NCBI RefSeq assembly: GCF_030445035.2
Contig: NC_080690.1
Location: 31,770,796-31,834,795, forward strand
Direction: 5' to 3'
Source of the DNA: Dasypus novemcinctus
Taxonomy: Eukaryota; Chordata; Mammalia; Cingulata; Dasypodidae
Length of the DNA: 64,000 bases
The notes under the pieces were generated by a model. That model worked only from the letters and a program-made list of their open reading frames with translations, ran no database searches and was not told the origin of the DNA. Positions 34,446 through 46,234 of the stretch are shown piece by piece. A program made the position numbers and the translations under genes. The first letter of the stretch is position 1. The number at the start of each line of letters is the position of its first letter.

Positions 34446-35812
34446 CATGTGGCTAGAAAGTCATCAAACTAGGATTTGGGACTAAGTATGTCCAATCCAG
34501 GATTATCATTTTTCCCATTGTGCAGGATATGGGTTTTTCAGTGTAAAAAACATGTATCTTTCAAATTACCTTTCCTCAAGTGAATGATGAGGCCTGATGA
34601 ATAGGTCCAATCTAGACCAAGGTGCAGCAAAGGTAAAAGAAAATATGAGGCAGGATCCTGAGGCATGACATTCATTAAAGCATTAAAACTAATCAAAGGC
34701 ATAAAAGAAATCTTTGAGGCACTGGAATCTAGCACAGTTCTTTTGGTATGGTGATTAGTTAGGAGAAAAAATATATATATTCTCTACTCCCCACCCCCCA
34801 GAAACATCCTTTGTTATAGTTCTCAGAAATCAAATAAGGCAAGTAGGTAAAAATGGACAGCTATTTTGATTCTAGGTTTAACATAACTCACAAAAGAGAA
34901 GGGATAATTCATGGATGCAGAAAATCTACTGGAAGCAAGCATTTTTCATAAGGTTGAAGCAGAGCAATTGAATTTGTTCTTGTCAATCATCATTAAACAA
35001 GATATATTGAGTATCCAGGGTGTACAAAGAATCTTGAGATAGTAAAGAAAAAAATGAACAGGACATAATTCCTACTCCCCTAAGCTTTGACAAGCTCTCT
35101 AGGGATAAGACACGCATATGTGAAATATGTGAAATGATGGCACAAACAATTGACTTATGTTTTACTTCAACACATGCACTTCCACAAAAGACCTGAGGCA
35201 TCATGAAAACAAAGATAGCAGAATCAGGGTATCAGAGAAGTAATCTAACATTTGAGGGCCCAGAGTAGACACTGCTTTTACATCAAAACTGTGAGATAAT
35301 TCATTTTCTTCTCATTTGCAAAAAAATATAGAATTACAGGGGTTAGGTGATTTCCTCAAAGTCTCACAATGAAGTCAAGTTTGATTCTGGACCCTGAAAA
35401 TTTAGAATCACTCTTTCTACTCTACTCATTATGCAGTAACATTGCAGATGGGCAAAGAGGTACAGTAGAAACTGAAGACTAGATTCAGGACAGTTGCCAA
35501 ATTTCAGAATTAATAGCATACAAGTAAACAAAAATAGCAATATATCTGGGCTAATTTTTCTATAGTTCTCCACATCACATGATTTTCTGCATCCTTTAGT
35601 TGTTTTCCTATCTTTGACTTCGATTGAAGCCAAAATCCTGACAAGCTACCCTGCTTAATTGCTGACCACATCTTTATACCTGCTACCTTTTTTGGCCACT
35701 CTATAACTTGCCTCTAAGCCAAATGTGTGTAGCCAAATCAAGTACATTATTTTTCTTTAATCTTATTTAATCTTAATTCCTTGATGAGCACGAAGTCTGA
35801 GCAGCCTACTTC
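34446..35812. other. Unassigned DNA with a weak MIR relic
   Basis: A reverse MIR-like stretch lies at about 35,285-35,440. No gene is recognised. The minus-strand frame at 35,364-35,633 has no motifs. Confidence 0.4.
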
Positions 35813-35817
35813 ATATT

Positions 35818-36317
35818 TGTTAGAGGTTTGCAATGATTACCAGGTCTTAAGGCTGTGGCTTCATTCTGATCAGTTGAGCAAGCTGCCTAAATGTAGAAGA
35901 CAGTGTATCACCCCCCAAGAATGAGCCATCTGGGAATGGAGCAGATAAGGACACTCATCCCTTCTGGGCCATCAAACCCTCCTGCATTCCAAGAAAATCC
36001 TACCTCCTAGGCCACCACCTCCAAGACATACACAAGAAGAATTCACTTTTACAGCCCTTTATTGACCCAAGGCTGTACTCTGGACCCTAACACCCTCCCC
36101 GTGAAATAACATTTCCCGCATATTGATGTACTGTATAAATTCACATCTGCACCTTCCATGAGTGGGCTGAAGTCTCTCTTCAGACCCCTTCACCATGCTG
36201 GTGGAGGGACTGAAGTCTGTTCTTCACACCCCCTCCCTTGGGAGAGCTTCCAAATAAATTTTCTGCCTCTGATCATATCAGTCTCCATGTACCAGTGAGC
36301 ACCATTTTTCTCCAATA
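35818..36317 (+). repeat. ERV-A 5' LTR
   Basis: A 500-bp LTR beginning TGTTAGAGGTTTGC. It has a TATAAAT at 36,134 and an AATAAA at 36,253. It ends TCTCCAATA, where related copies end in CAACA. Compared with the 3' LTR there are tens of substitutions and a deletion of about 50 bp in the 3' copy, so the provirus is old. Confidence 0.9.
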
Positions 36318-36319
36318 TA

Positions 36320-36337
36320 TGGTGCCGAAAACCATGT
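36320..36337 (+). promoter_or_regulatory. Degenerate primer-binding site, tRNA-Phe-like
   Basis: TGGTGCCGAAA, starting two bases after the LTR, matches the complement of the tRNA-Phe 3' end for the first 11 bases, then diverges. This points to a class I (HERV-F-like) primer choice. Confidence 0.55.
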
Positions 36338-36716
36338 TGAGACTGATCGACTAGTGAGAAATTTCCCTTCTGCAACAGCCGAATGACCATCCAACACCGG
36401 ACATCGAGTCTCAGCGGGGTGAGTTAAGGATTTCTCCATGGGAGTATCCTGCTGTCTCTCTCTCTCTCCTTTTCTGTTGTCCAGGACAACCCACTGGGAA
36501 AACCTAGCACTAGGTCAGGATCCTCACCATTCCCAGAGGGTCACGGCAGGTGGAATACCTGTGTTCCCATGGGAAGAAACCCCTTGGCTCCAGAGACATC
36601 TAGCTCCAAGCATGATTTCCTGTTTCCTTGGAGATATCTGGCTGATTGGGGGATGCCTATCTCACTCAGAATCTACCCTATCCTAGAGATCCTTAGTCTC
36701 ACCCCAGCCAGCTAAA

Positions 36717-37623
36717 ATGGGGAATTCAAGTTTGCCCCTCCCCCCCAAAACCACACCTCCTGACTATCTCCTTCACAACTTTACCTGAAAGGAGACATCA
36801 GACCCAAAAAACTCATTTTCTATTCAAACTCTGTGTGGCCACAATACCAATTGGACAATGAAAGTCAACGGTGAAAATACGCACTTTTAATTCCGAAGTT
36901 CTCCAAGACTTAAAGAACTTTATCCAGAGAAGTAGCAGACATACGAGATTCCTTATGCTTAGGCCTTCTCTCATCTTTGCATCCACTCCTCCCCCACCAG
37001 TCCTGTTCTTCTTTTACACACACATACACACAAAAAAAACCACTTCAAAAGCTTACTTATTCCTCCTTTCTGCCACCCAAATTCCCCAAAAACCTCGGCT
37101 TTGATCCAGCTGATCAGACTCCCCCTGCACTGCCTCCATGTATTCCTCGGACATCACATCTACCCTCCTCATTCTCTCACTCCCCTTCTTCCCTCTCTGG
37201 TCCTTACCACCTTCCGCCCCTACTTTCTCCCCTCCTCATACAGGTGCCAAAGCTGGAGCTCCTCTCCCCTCCGTGCCCCTCCTTGCCCTCTATACACAGA
37301 AAACCCTTCTTCCAACTCAGATATCTCCAATCATGCTCCTCCTCCACTGCTGTAAGCCTCATTAGCACCCCAACTTACTCCATCTTCCTCCAGTGTCCCC
37401 ACATCTCCCTGGAAACCCACTCCCTTCTCCCCACTCACCACCCATTCTCATGCCCAACTCCCCACTCTCCAGGCTCCTTCCCCAGCTCCTGTCTTCCCTC
37501 TCCAGGAAGTGGTTCAGGCAGAAAGCACATCCCCTTCTCAACCTCATCTCTCCCAAATCAAACACCTTCTCAGATCCTATTCCTCTGATCCCTCGCAACT
37601 TACCAATACCCAGCTGTACCTAA
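36717..37623 (+). pseudogene. ERV-A gag relic
   Basis: About 400 bp after the LTR an ATG opens MGNSSLPLPP, an N-terminal glycine/serine pattern like the myristoylation signal of retroviral Gag. The frame stops at codon 24 (TGA at 36,786). Recognisable matrix-like sequence continues in shifted frames, with a WPQYQLDN segment near 36,837. A proline- and serine-rich stretch follows in the frame 36,977-37,588, as in the region after matrix in class I Gag proteins. No capsid or zinc-knuckle region is seen. It is broken by at least one stop and one frameshift. Confidence 0.65.
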
Positions 37624-37751
37624 TAAGCTACCTTAACCTACAGTTGTTCACCTCTTACAAGTAAGCTTTCACCTGACTTCTAAATCTAAGTATATTCCTA
37701 AAAGGTAATAATCCAAAATATATGTGCTAAATATCTGTCTATCTAAACTGT
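37624..37751 (+). other. ERV-A interior, noncoding relic
   Basis: A short AT-rich stretch between the gag relic and the SINE target site. Nothing is recognisable. Confidence 0.4.
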
Positions 37752-37765
37752 TAAAGTTTAACTGT

Positions 37766-38176
37766 GGGAAGCAGGTGTGGCTCAACAGATAGCATGTCTA
37801 CCTACCATATAAGAGGTCCAAGGGTTCGATACCCAGGGCCTCATGGCTGGTGTGATGAGCTGGCCCACAAGCAGTGCTGCTGCACGCAAGGAGTGCTGGC
37901 CCATGCAGGCATGCTCCCAGTAAGGGTGGCCCCTGCAAAAAGAGTGGCCCCTGCACAAGGAGAGCCGCCCCACACAGAACTGCAGCCTGGCCAGGAGTGG
38001 TGTCACACACAGAGAGCTAATGTAGCAAGATGACGCAACAAAAAGAGACACAGATCCCCAGTGCCACCTGATGAGAATACAAGTGGACACAGAAGAACAC
38101 ACAGAAGAATGGACAGAGAGAGCAGACGACTGGGGGGGGGGGAATAAAAATAAGTTTTTAAAAATAAATAAATATA
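37766..38176 (+). mobile_element. DAS-type SINE, long form, with 14-bp target duplication
   Basis: It begins GGGAAGCAGGTGTGGCTCAAC and carries a pol III B-box-like GGTTCGATACC at 37,823. It continues with the DAS body ('agagctaatgtagcaagatg', 'cacctgatgagaatacaag', 'agagcagacgactgggg') and an A/T-rich tail. It is flanked by taaagtttaactgt at 37,752-37,765 and 38,177-38,190, a perfect match. The tRNA-Ala-like head and armadillo-type body are strong taxonomic evidence. Confidence 0.9.
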
Positions 38177-38190
38177 TAAAGTTTAACTGT

Positions 38191-39388
38191 ATTTATCATG
38201 CTCAAATATTCCTAACTGTTGCTGATTAGTAGTAAACATGTTTCCAAAAACAAGATTGCATGTTACAAGCAACACTGATTCCAAAAAATGAAATTTTGAA
38301 GGCAGTAAAAATAGCCATACCAAAGAAGTCTGAATTATGAGGCAAAATAATGAACTTTATGTTTTCTGTGTATAGTAACTCTTTTTGTGTTTGTCTGTTA
38401 AGTGCCATCGTATATTTTAATACCTCCAGATAGTAATATTAATTCCTAAAAGAGCTCCCCATTCAAATGGCCAAAAATTAAACAAGTGCTTATATTAATA
38501 AATAGGTATGAATGCTAATAAAATCTTTAAAGTGATGAAAATTATAAGTCTTGACTGATAAAATTACTACAAATCTCTTCATAAAAGATGGTTCTTGACT
38601 AAATTAAAATGAAGTTTATTTTTCTTCACAGAATGAAATGTAAGATATTGAAAGAAGTAAAAAGTTTGTAGGAGTGCTCACTGAAATTTGATAAGTTTGT
38701 GCAAGAAAAATGTTTTGTCCTAAGATAAGATGGCTGGTTTTTGTAAAATCAGAATGGACGTATGTAAGACAAAGCTTGAATGCTTGTGGCAAGTTGTAGA
38801 AGGTGTTGTCGCAGCGTTGAGTAAGGAAACGTGTTCTGTGAAGGCAGAGTTTGTCTTGAACTGAAGTAACTTTACTCTATGCAGTTATAAAAAGCTTGTA
38901 AAAGCATTGCTTACACTGAAATATTCAAATGGCTAATTACAAAAAATCATTATTAAACAGAAACTGAATTCATGATTAGAAGCCACCTCAATCTGCCTAT
39001 TACAGAGGTAATAGGGGAAAATACTGCATACTACAGTAGTAAAAGAGAAAAATAATTTAATTCCATTGGATATCTTAAGTTTTCATAAAATAATGAGAAA
39101 AACAGTTTTTCCTGCACTGCTAAAATAAAATACCTGATAATTAATGTAATCATGACCATTGTTTGCTCTAAAAAATTTGCTTCGAGACAGTTTCCAAAAT
39201 CATTTTAGTAACTTATGTATGTAGGGTGTATAAAATATGTTTTATTGTTAAGAAAAAAGATAATAATTTTGTCCTAAGATAAAACAACTAGTTTATCTTA
39301 AAAGCCTAAGATAGACAAACAATTAGGACAAGCTACAAAGTCCTGACTGTCTATCACATTCTTAAATAGTGCTTACTTAAGTAAAACA
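38191..39388. other. AT-rich stretch, probable ERV-A interior, unassigned
   Basis: No coding remnant is found. The phrase TTTTGTCCTAAGATAA occurs twice, near 38,712 and 39,268, suggesting an internal duplication or a repeat family. It lies where pro/pol would be, but I cannot show homology. Confidence 0.35.
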
Positions 39389-39396
39389 AAAAAGCT

Positions 39397-39587
39397 GGGG
39401 AATCGGACTTGGCCCAGTGGTTAGGGCATCTGTCTACCACATGGGAGGTCTGTGGTTCAAACCCCGGGCCTCCTTGCCCCATGTGGAGCTGGCCCAGGCG
39501 CAGTGCTGATTCGTGCAAGGAGTGCCCTGCCATGCAGGGGTGTCCCCCACAGATAGATAAATAAATAAATCTTTAAAAAAATTTTTT
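39397..39587 (+). mobile_element. DAS-type SINE, short form
   Basis: It has an A-box-like TTGGCCCAGTGGTTAGGGC, a B-box GGTTCAAACCCC and a GCGCAGTGCTG body. The tail is (ATAAATA)n and A-rich. Flanking 8-mers aaaaagct at 39,389-39,396 and 39,588-39,595 match exactly. Confidence 0.85.
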
Positions 39588-39689
39588 AAAAAGCTATACC
39601 TTCTGTTGTAACTGATGAAGTATAATGTTTTCTCATATGATTGGGGTACTGAAAACCCTTCATCCCTCACTTAGCTCAGATATTAAAAC

Positions 39690-40925
39690 CATTATATGTG
39701 TTAATCAGAAAAGGTTGTGCATGGAAATAAAAGCCACGCCCCCACAAAGCCGGCTGCTTTTAAAACAGTAACACAGGCTCAAGCAGTAACAGCGTGGAAC
39801 CCCAGCAACAACTACAGTTCCAGTAAAAGTAACGGGAGAGACTTGTGGACAAATATCACATCTAAGTCCAGCTCCATCACACAGAAACACAAACTCCAAA
39901 GTAGGGCCAACTGACATGGCACTGACCTCCATCCAGAGGCAACATTTTAAACAAATACCACTTAAGAGTTAGTCACAATTGCAAGAAGAAATCAAAGTGC
40001 AAGACAAAAACAATGAACTGTTGTGAGCTGCCCTCTGTGGAGAAGAGAAATCTGTGGAAGAACATCTGGAACGCCTGCCAGCAGTGACAGGTAACTGTCT
40101 ATCAGGTCCCTGCCCCCTCCTCTACATCTCTCTTGGGACTGTTAAGACACATGCCCTCGTGAAAATCCAGAGCCATACCATTGAGACCCAAAAAAGCAGC
40201 AGAGTTGGGGTTTGGTGTATGCTCAGGGGACCTGAATCTCTCGACTGTCCGTGTGATAGCCAGGCCCTGAGCCTCAACAGACCTGCAACTCCTACCCTCT
40301 GGTTTAATGAACTTACTCCAGTCAACTAACAGGGAGGTGAGGAAGGTCAACCACCACACCAGGGAGCCAAGAGTGTCTACAACTGCAAGCAGGAGAATTG
40401 CATCCATCATCCATGTGGAATCTAAGCCCCTCTCGATATAGATGTGGAGTGGGCATAACCATCCCAGGGTCCACAGGATGGAGGAATAGAGTATGGATTA
40501 GAGTGGATTGACTGATATTCTATTCTGGAACTATTGTGATTAGTAATGGAAGAAAATGTATCATTAACGTGGAGAAAGTGGCCATGGTAGCTGCTGAGGG
40601 TAGGGAGAGGGAAGAAGAGATATGATGTGGGGGCATTTTCAGGACTTGGAGTTGTCCTGGGTGGTACTGCAGGGACAGTTGCTGGACATTGTACATCCTG
40701 CCATGGCCCACCAGGTGGACTGGGTGAGAGTGTAAACTACAACGTAAACCACTATCCAAATGTACAGCAGTGCTCCAAAATATATTCACCAAATGCAATG
40801 AATGTGCCACAATGATGAAAGAGGTTGTTGGTGTGTGAGGACTGGGGTGAGGGGGTTGGGGACTATATGGGGACCTCATATTTTTTTAATGTAATATTAA
40901 AATAATAATAATAATAATAATAAAG
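39690..40925 (+). mobile_element. Xenarthran L1-type tail retroposon, with inverted upstream piece
   Basis: From 40,196 to the (AAT)n tail at 40,899-40,925 it is a plus-strand copy of the unit at 56,260-56,990. At about 39,790-39,922 it is a minus-strand copy of the part that normally precedes it (compare 56,148-56,256). Between them lies about 270 bp I cannot place. The pattern fits 5' inversion during target-primed insertion. It sits inside ERV-A pol. Confidence 0.65.
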
Positions 40926-40929
40926 CAGA

Positions 40930-41300
40930 GTGAGTAGCTCCACCGAAAAAGCAAATGTCGTGGATATCAGACTTTGTAGTGCCTAGGTCAGCAATTCCAG
41001 TTGCCTGTCACTCACCAGCAGCTCATGAACATCGCGCACAAGTGTCCATTGTGCTCACTCCAATGACTGCAACAGTTACCTCCCTGGATAACACATACTG
41101 ACCGAGCTCAGACCCCAGTAGCAAGATGGCAAGTGGATTACATCGGTCCCCTCCCTCTCTCAGAAGGGGCAAGATATGCTTTCAGTACTGCAGACACTGC
41201 AAGGGGACTCTTGTAACCTTGTAACCAAATCCTTCCAACAATGGACTAAGTCTAAATCACAAGTTAAAATGCCAGCTGCCCCAAGCCCAAAAGGGGACAT
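40930..41300 (+). pseudogene. ERV-A pol relic (integrase)
   Basis: One frame carries a CPLC pair near 41,043 (end of the HHCC zinc-binding domain). After one stop it reads ARWQVDYIGPLPLS near 41,121-41,160, the start of the retroviral integrase catalytic core with its first aspartate. The frame is lost shortly after. Reverse transcriptase and protease are not visible, having been deleted or decayed beyond recognition. Confidence 0.7.
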
Positions 41301-41559
41301 AATAAGAAATTGTTGTTGCCTATGCTTCAAACTATGTAAACTGGGGAAAATGTGGTCCCTTTGATCACTGAACTGGTCTCTGCAGCTCTGCTGGTTGGGA
41401 ATCTTAAATCTATGAACAATCACTCAAAAACCCTGTTATGAAACCACAATTTAAAAATCTAAAGTCCCTATTCCAGCTAAAACTCCATGTGTATAAGCCC
41501 ATCAAATCATGTAATTATACTGTCAGCCATTAATGCCGTTAATGTTTAATGCTGAAAGT

Positions 41560-41800
41560 ATAATCTTATTATTCCTTCTCCTCAGACTCCTGGAGGCGAT
41601 AACCTCATAGCCCACCCTAAATTTCACGGTTAATTCCTATCCTTACCTCAATTATAACTCTCATTCTCCTCCTATCAGCAGGTCCAAGTATCTTCCATGC
41701 AATAACTCAGTTTAACCAGACAGCCATCCAAGATGTCACCCATGATCATGTACATGATCTTCTCCTGCTGCTGCAAAAAAAAAAAAACAGTGCCTGCTGC
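41560..41800 (+). pseudogene. ERV-A env relic (transmembrane segment)
   Basis: The frame from 41,636 reads a hydrophobic run PILTSIITLILLLSAGPSIF followed by a short polar tail to about 41,780. This is the layout of a class I Env membrane anchor and cytoplasmic tail. Upstream surface-unit sequence is not recognisable, and stops occur just before 41,636. An A13 run follows at 41,776. Confidence 0.55.
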
Positions 41801-42528
41801 CCAGCTAGAAGCCAAAATATTTCAACACCGAAAAAGAAACAACTGAACCCCACAACACCTTCCTGCTCTCCCTCTCCACCCAAACATATCGAAAACAGTT
41901 GAGAATTTTAAGTCTCCCCTACCCCAATAACAGATAACAGCTGACCCCAAATCCCACCCCAGACCCTAATTCAACAGGATGTACTAGGTCTGTGCAATCG
42001 TAAATAAAACTTGTTGTTTTCACATTAACAGAACTGGTCAAGTAGAAGAGAATCTTAAAATCTTTAAAAAATTTTAAAAAAAACATAGAAATCATTCAGA
42101 GAGCCCAAGATAATAACTTATGGAAATCAATTATGGCTATCCTTATTCCTTTCTTATTTTTCTTCACCCTTAAAATCAATCCTTTTACCCATTATAACAC
42201 GATTAGTAATAGTATTGCTGCTGCTTCTTTTTGGTCCTTGTCTCTTACAGCTTCCTGTCTGATTCATACACTGAATCATACAGTCAACAACCCAGGAATA
42301 TGTAAACAGCATCTTTCTACTGCATGAACAACAATATCAACCCCTGTGGGACCTGAAACCACAGCCCACTGTACAGGATGGAAGGGAACTTCTTTTCTCC
42401 ACCCCTTGACAGCAGGAAGTAGCCAGATCAAGCCAACGCCCCAAATCCCCTCACCCTTCCATCCTGCTCAATACCATATACCCCAATACCCAAATCCCCT
42501 AATAAATATATCTATAAACAGTTAGGAG
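41801..42528 (+). other. ERV-A interior 3' end, noncoding
   Basis: It holds a 64-aa hydrophobic-start frame at 42,133-42,327 of unknown meaning and the phrase 'cagcaggaagtagcc' near 42,411 that often marks the end of class I env. No clean polypurine tract is visible before the 3' LTR at 42,529. Confidence 0.4.
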
Positions 42529-42555
42529 TGTTAGAGGTTTGCAATGATTGCCAGG
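42529..42555 (+). repeat. ERV-A 3' LTR, first 27 bp
   Basis: TGTTAGAGGTTTGC and the bases to CCAGG match the 5' LTR start, then the sequence is cut by the inserted LTR at 42,556. It resumes at 43,036 and again at 50,246. Confidence 0.9.
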
Positions 42556-43030
42556 TGTAGCAGTTTGATATGGTTTTATGAATTCCAAAAATAGATATTG
42601 GATTATGTTTGTAATCTGATCTGTCCTGGGCATGATTGAGTTATGATTAGGGTGTTGAGTCTCCACCCCTTGGTAGGTGGGGACTCACAGATAGAAGGCA
42701 TGGCAAAGAACAGTGTTGAGGCTTTCTGATGTTGGAGTTTTGATGTTGGAGTTGGATGCTGAAGCCTTAAGTTGGAGTCCCAGGAAGTAAGCAGAGGATA
42801 CAGAAGCAAGCCCCAGGAAGAAAGGGACATTGAAACCAGAGAGAAGCCTGAACCCTCGCAGACATCAGCAGCCATCTTGCTCCAACACGTGAAAATAGAC
42901 TTTAGTGAGGGAAGTAACTTATGTTTTATGGCCTGGTATCTGTAAGCTCCTACCCCAAATAAATACTCTTTATAAAAAAACAACCAATTTCTGGTATTTT
43001 GCATCAATACCCCTTCGGTTGGCTAATACA
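42556..43030 (+). mobile_element. TGTAGCAG-type solo LTR inside the ERV-A 3' LTR
   Basis: A 475-bp LTR from TGTAGCAGTTTGATATGG to GGCTAATACA, flanked by ccagg at 42,551-42,555 and 43,031-43,035 (perfect 5-bp duplication, as for ERVL/MaLR-type elements). A second copy is at 51,495-52,056. It ends with 'tttctggtattttgcatc'. Confidence 0.88.
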
Positions 43031-43041
43031 CCAGGTCGTAA

Positions 43042-43528
43042 TGTTGTGGAATTTAAGAGAAGTTCAATTATTTGAGTATAGAGAGGCCAGGACTCAGGAA
43101 TGATTTTGAGAAGGAAAAATGGTTTATTGACGGCCGGCCGGACTCGGGAGCTTTCAGTTTGAATCCCGAGCCCCGAACAAGATTTTCAAACGTCTTTTAT
43201 ACAGAGAGGAAAGGCCAAATGGTCCCTTTGTTTCAGTTCTCAATAGGCTTCAATTAGCATATATCTTCCACATCTTAGGTAAGCTTTTAGCATAGACTCC
43301 AGACATTCTAGATAAGCCTTTAGCATATTTGGTTTTTGCATTTCCCCTAAATACTTAAAGTTTATAGCCCCCGGTTTGTTAAACATTTCCTGGGACTGGA
43401 GCTGCTGCTAGTCCCCAAGGGCAGGACTGCAGCCCCCCACCGTTCCACACCCACAAGTCAAACAACTTAGTTAAACAACTTAGTTATCTCTGAAGAGACA
43501 AAGAGCCTTCCACCCATAGCCCACATCA
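43042..43528 (-). repeat. ERV-B 3' LTR
   Basis: On the minus strand it runs TGATGTGGGC to CCACAACA. TATAAAAG is at 43,194-43,201 and AATAAA at 43,123-43,128. A 13-bp direct repeat aaacaacttagtt lies in U3 near 43,459, and a CGGCCGGCCG palindrome in R/U5 at 43,131. It differs from the 5' LTR at the 'catagactcc' site and at two adjacent bases in the 'cccccggtttg' site. Confidence 0.95.
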
Positions 43529-43529
43529 T

Positions 43530-43545
43530 TCCCCCCTTTTGTCAA
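43530..43545 (-). promoter_or_regulatory. ERV-B polypurine tract
   Basis: On the minus strand GACAAAAGGGGGGAA lies directly before the 3' LTR, the standard plus-strand primer site for reverse transcription. Confidence 0.85.
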
Positions 43546-45960
43546 AGTTTACTTGCTAAGCTTTGGCATAATTATTGTTGGAGCTATGAGGTGGATGGCT
43601 GTTTATTGTCTTGACTGATTATTTATCAGTCTTTAGTACAGCATCCAGGACCGTTTTTAGAAGTTTAGAACTTTTCATTCTGGACAGCAGAATCTTGGGC
43701 AGGGGCCTCCCCAGTTATTCTGCTGCCACTGGCACTCACGTGGATTTCCAGTCAGGTTCCAGATCCATCTATTACTTTTATTTTACTTTTAAAGAGTTTA
43801 CACCTTTAATTTAAAAGGGGTGCTGAAGGGAGACGATCTCTTTTCTGTAACTGCTTCCTGCTGGCCATGGGCTGTAGTCACTGCCTAATAAGGTGTAAAA
43901 CTCTTTAATTTATTCTAACTGGAGGAAGATGGATCTGGCATTCTGTACGAAGTTGGATGAAGTTTTCATATGGTTAATAAGATGTTCACTCTGAAAGAAA
44001 CAAACTTAATTAAAATTTTGGAATACCTGTTTCTAAAAGAGGACACATTGGATTACAGAGGTAGACAAGGTTAGGTGCCTATAAAGATGGCATTCCTTAA
44101 AAGCTGGTGGGAACAGCATATATATTCTTTTTTAAGTTATCCATCTTTAGGGAGAAATTGCAACAGACACTTAGCTTTGTCTGAAGACACATTCCAAGCT
44201 GTTCAATGATTGACACTCATTCGCTCTGTCAGATGCTCCTGGTGAACTGGTACTCCTTGGGCAACTGGCTTCACTCAGGATTAGAACACTAATTTGGAAA
44301 TACTCTTAGTTTTCACCTGTGGGAGTGATCAGAACTACAGAATAAAGATTTTTACACCTTGGTTTTCATTGTACAATTTCTAGCAATTTTGACTTGTTCA
44401 ATAGGTGACTCACCATCAGCAAGCAAGCCTCACTTTTGCTAACTGAGACTGGCTGAGACTGCCACCTTATTCTATAGACATGTTATTAACTGTTTAGAAA
44501 ATGATTTTACCAGGAATTTAACATGTCTAATATACTTCTGCACTTGATCCAAAATAGAAAAGATAACATTACAATTATTAGGCATATATTTAGTACAGGA
44601 TAAAAGTACAGCACTTAATATTAACTAATGTATTACTTAATGCATAAGGATTCAGAGTTGCCATTATTAGTTTTGAGTTTCAGGTTTGTAATACTTTACA
44701 TGTTATCTCTCCATGAGAGCAGGCCATAATGCCAATTGTGTTTAAGTTTTACTTACAGTCTCCTGGTATCATGGCTCCACTTAGCATGTTCTTCAACGCA
44801 GTGAGCAAGTTGCAGCATCCTTCCAGTATTCCAGAGATTTTCCAGTATTCTACTAGCCTGGTGCATAGTGCTCTCTGGCACCATGGAACAGTGCCAGTCT
44901 GGAGGCGATATCCATTGTACACTTGGCTGTACTGAGTCATTATTGGCTGCAGGAGCTTGAAACTGCAATATAGTTTCCATCGACTTCAGGAGCAGAACCA
45001 GAGACTGATATAGCACATATTTTTAATTGAGGGGTCAGTGACCAACCTAGCCAATAACTCACATGGAGAGGCCACCTGTAATGTATACAAGGCCTGGTTC
45101 GAATGCACAAGAGTTTGACAATGTTAAAGTTTATTCCTTGTTTTATATATATTTTAAACAACTTAACGCAATACATATATCAAATGACTATTTACTTACA
45201 CAATTTTACTATGAAGATAACAGTAGGTACTTTACTTTAGTAATAGAGGAAAAATAATATTTTTCATTGTTAGAATGAAAACAGAATATTTCCAATAGAA
45301 TCAAGACAACTTTTTATTACCATTTACTTAAATGTGTATTTTGCAGTGGCCTTCAGACAGGTTTATTATCATGAAGTTATTTCTGCTACCAATACCAATC
45401 TAAGTTTCTTTAGTTAACAATGACTTCTACAATTAGAACTATTTAAACATTTTCAGTTTGGAAGATGTTTTACAAACTCCTTATAATTGACTATAGCCGC
45501 ATTGACTAGACACCTCATGTTTAAATAAACTTACTAAATTACAATTACCAATGAAAGAAATTTACTCTTTATTTAAGAGAGCATATCTACAATCTTTTTC
45601 CTTTAGCCTAATTTCACCAATGTGAACTTACAATTTTCATTACTGTAAAGATTTTGTACATATGTTAATTTAGTTTATAAATTAACTATGGGAGATTACA
45701 CTCAAGTTAAATAAAATTGAAACCATAATAGTTTATGCAAGGAATGTTCTCTTTTTCCCTTACAGGAAGCTAAAAACTTCTTTTCTTTAAGTTATGAAAA
45801 TTATTAATTTAAAAGCATAACTGACTACCAGGTTTTAAAACACATTACACAATTACTTAATTTTTTAAAAATCATAACCCAGGAAAGATCTCTCCATAGT
45901 TTTTATGGACTTTCCTTTACTTACTGAAATTTGTTAATAGAGCCACTAATTACCTTATTT
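43546..45960 (-). other. ERV-B interior, 3' part, noncoding
   Basis: AT-rich, longest minus-strand frame 87 aa (44,753-45,016), no retroviral motif seen. A splice-donor-like CTGTAAGTAAAA occurs at about 44,755 on the minus strand. Confidence 0.6.
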
Positions 45961-46234
45961 TGTTGGAAAGAAATCTTCTGGAAGAAAATAAGGCTCACCA
46001 GATTGTGGAGAAGAAAATAATTTATTCTCAATCTTGCAAGAAGGGGCGCAGAGCCAGATATGGCTGGTGCCCCGAACAAAGAAAAATGACACAATTTATA
46101 CCCCTAAGCCTAGCATGCAAGCTCTTCCTCTGTTTTTCCATAGATTGGATACTTCAGAAGTTACAGCTTATCTGAGATTTAACTTTCCCACGCAAAAGTT
46201 TGATTTAACTGCTTCCTCTATCACATTCCAACCA
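45961..46234 (-). repeat. LTR-like block inside ERV-B
   Basis: About 274 bp with inverted ends (TGTTGGAA at the left, TTCCAACCA at the right). It has the same internal order as the ERV-B LTR (AATAAA, then a 'ccccgaacaa' motif, then TATAAATT, on the minus strand). A GAAAAAGGGGGG purine tract lies just upstream on the minus strand (46,252-46,264). It looks like the 3' LTR and polypurine tract of a related element captured in the ERV-B interior. No second copy is seen in the window. Confidence 0.6.

Noticed and set aside
37977-38110. Frames through the DAS SINE
   Set aside because: They are SINE sequence, not protein coding.
43072-43257. Identical 61-aa frames in both ERV-B LTRs (also 49,785-49,970)
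   Set aside because: They are duplicated because the LTRs are duplicated, and they lie antisense to the element's transcription.
45078-45108. B-box-like GGTTCGAATGC resembling a tRNA
   Set aside because: No A-box or cloverleaf can be drawn around it, so it is not a tRNA gene or SINE.
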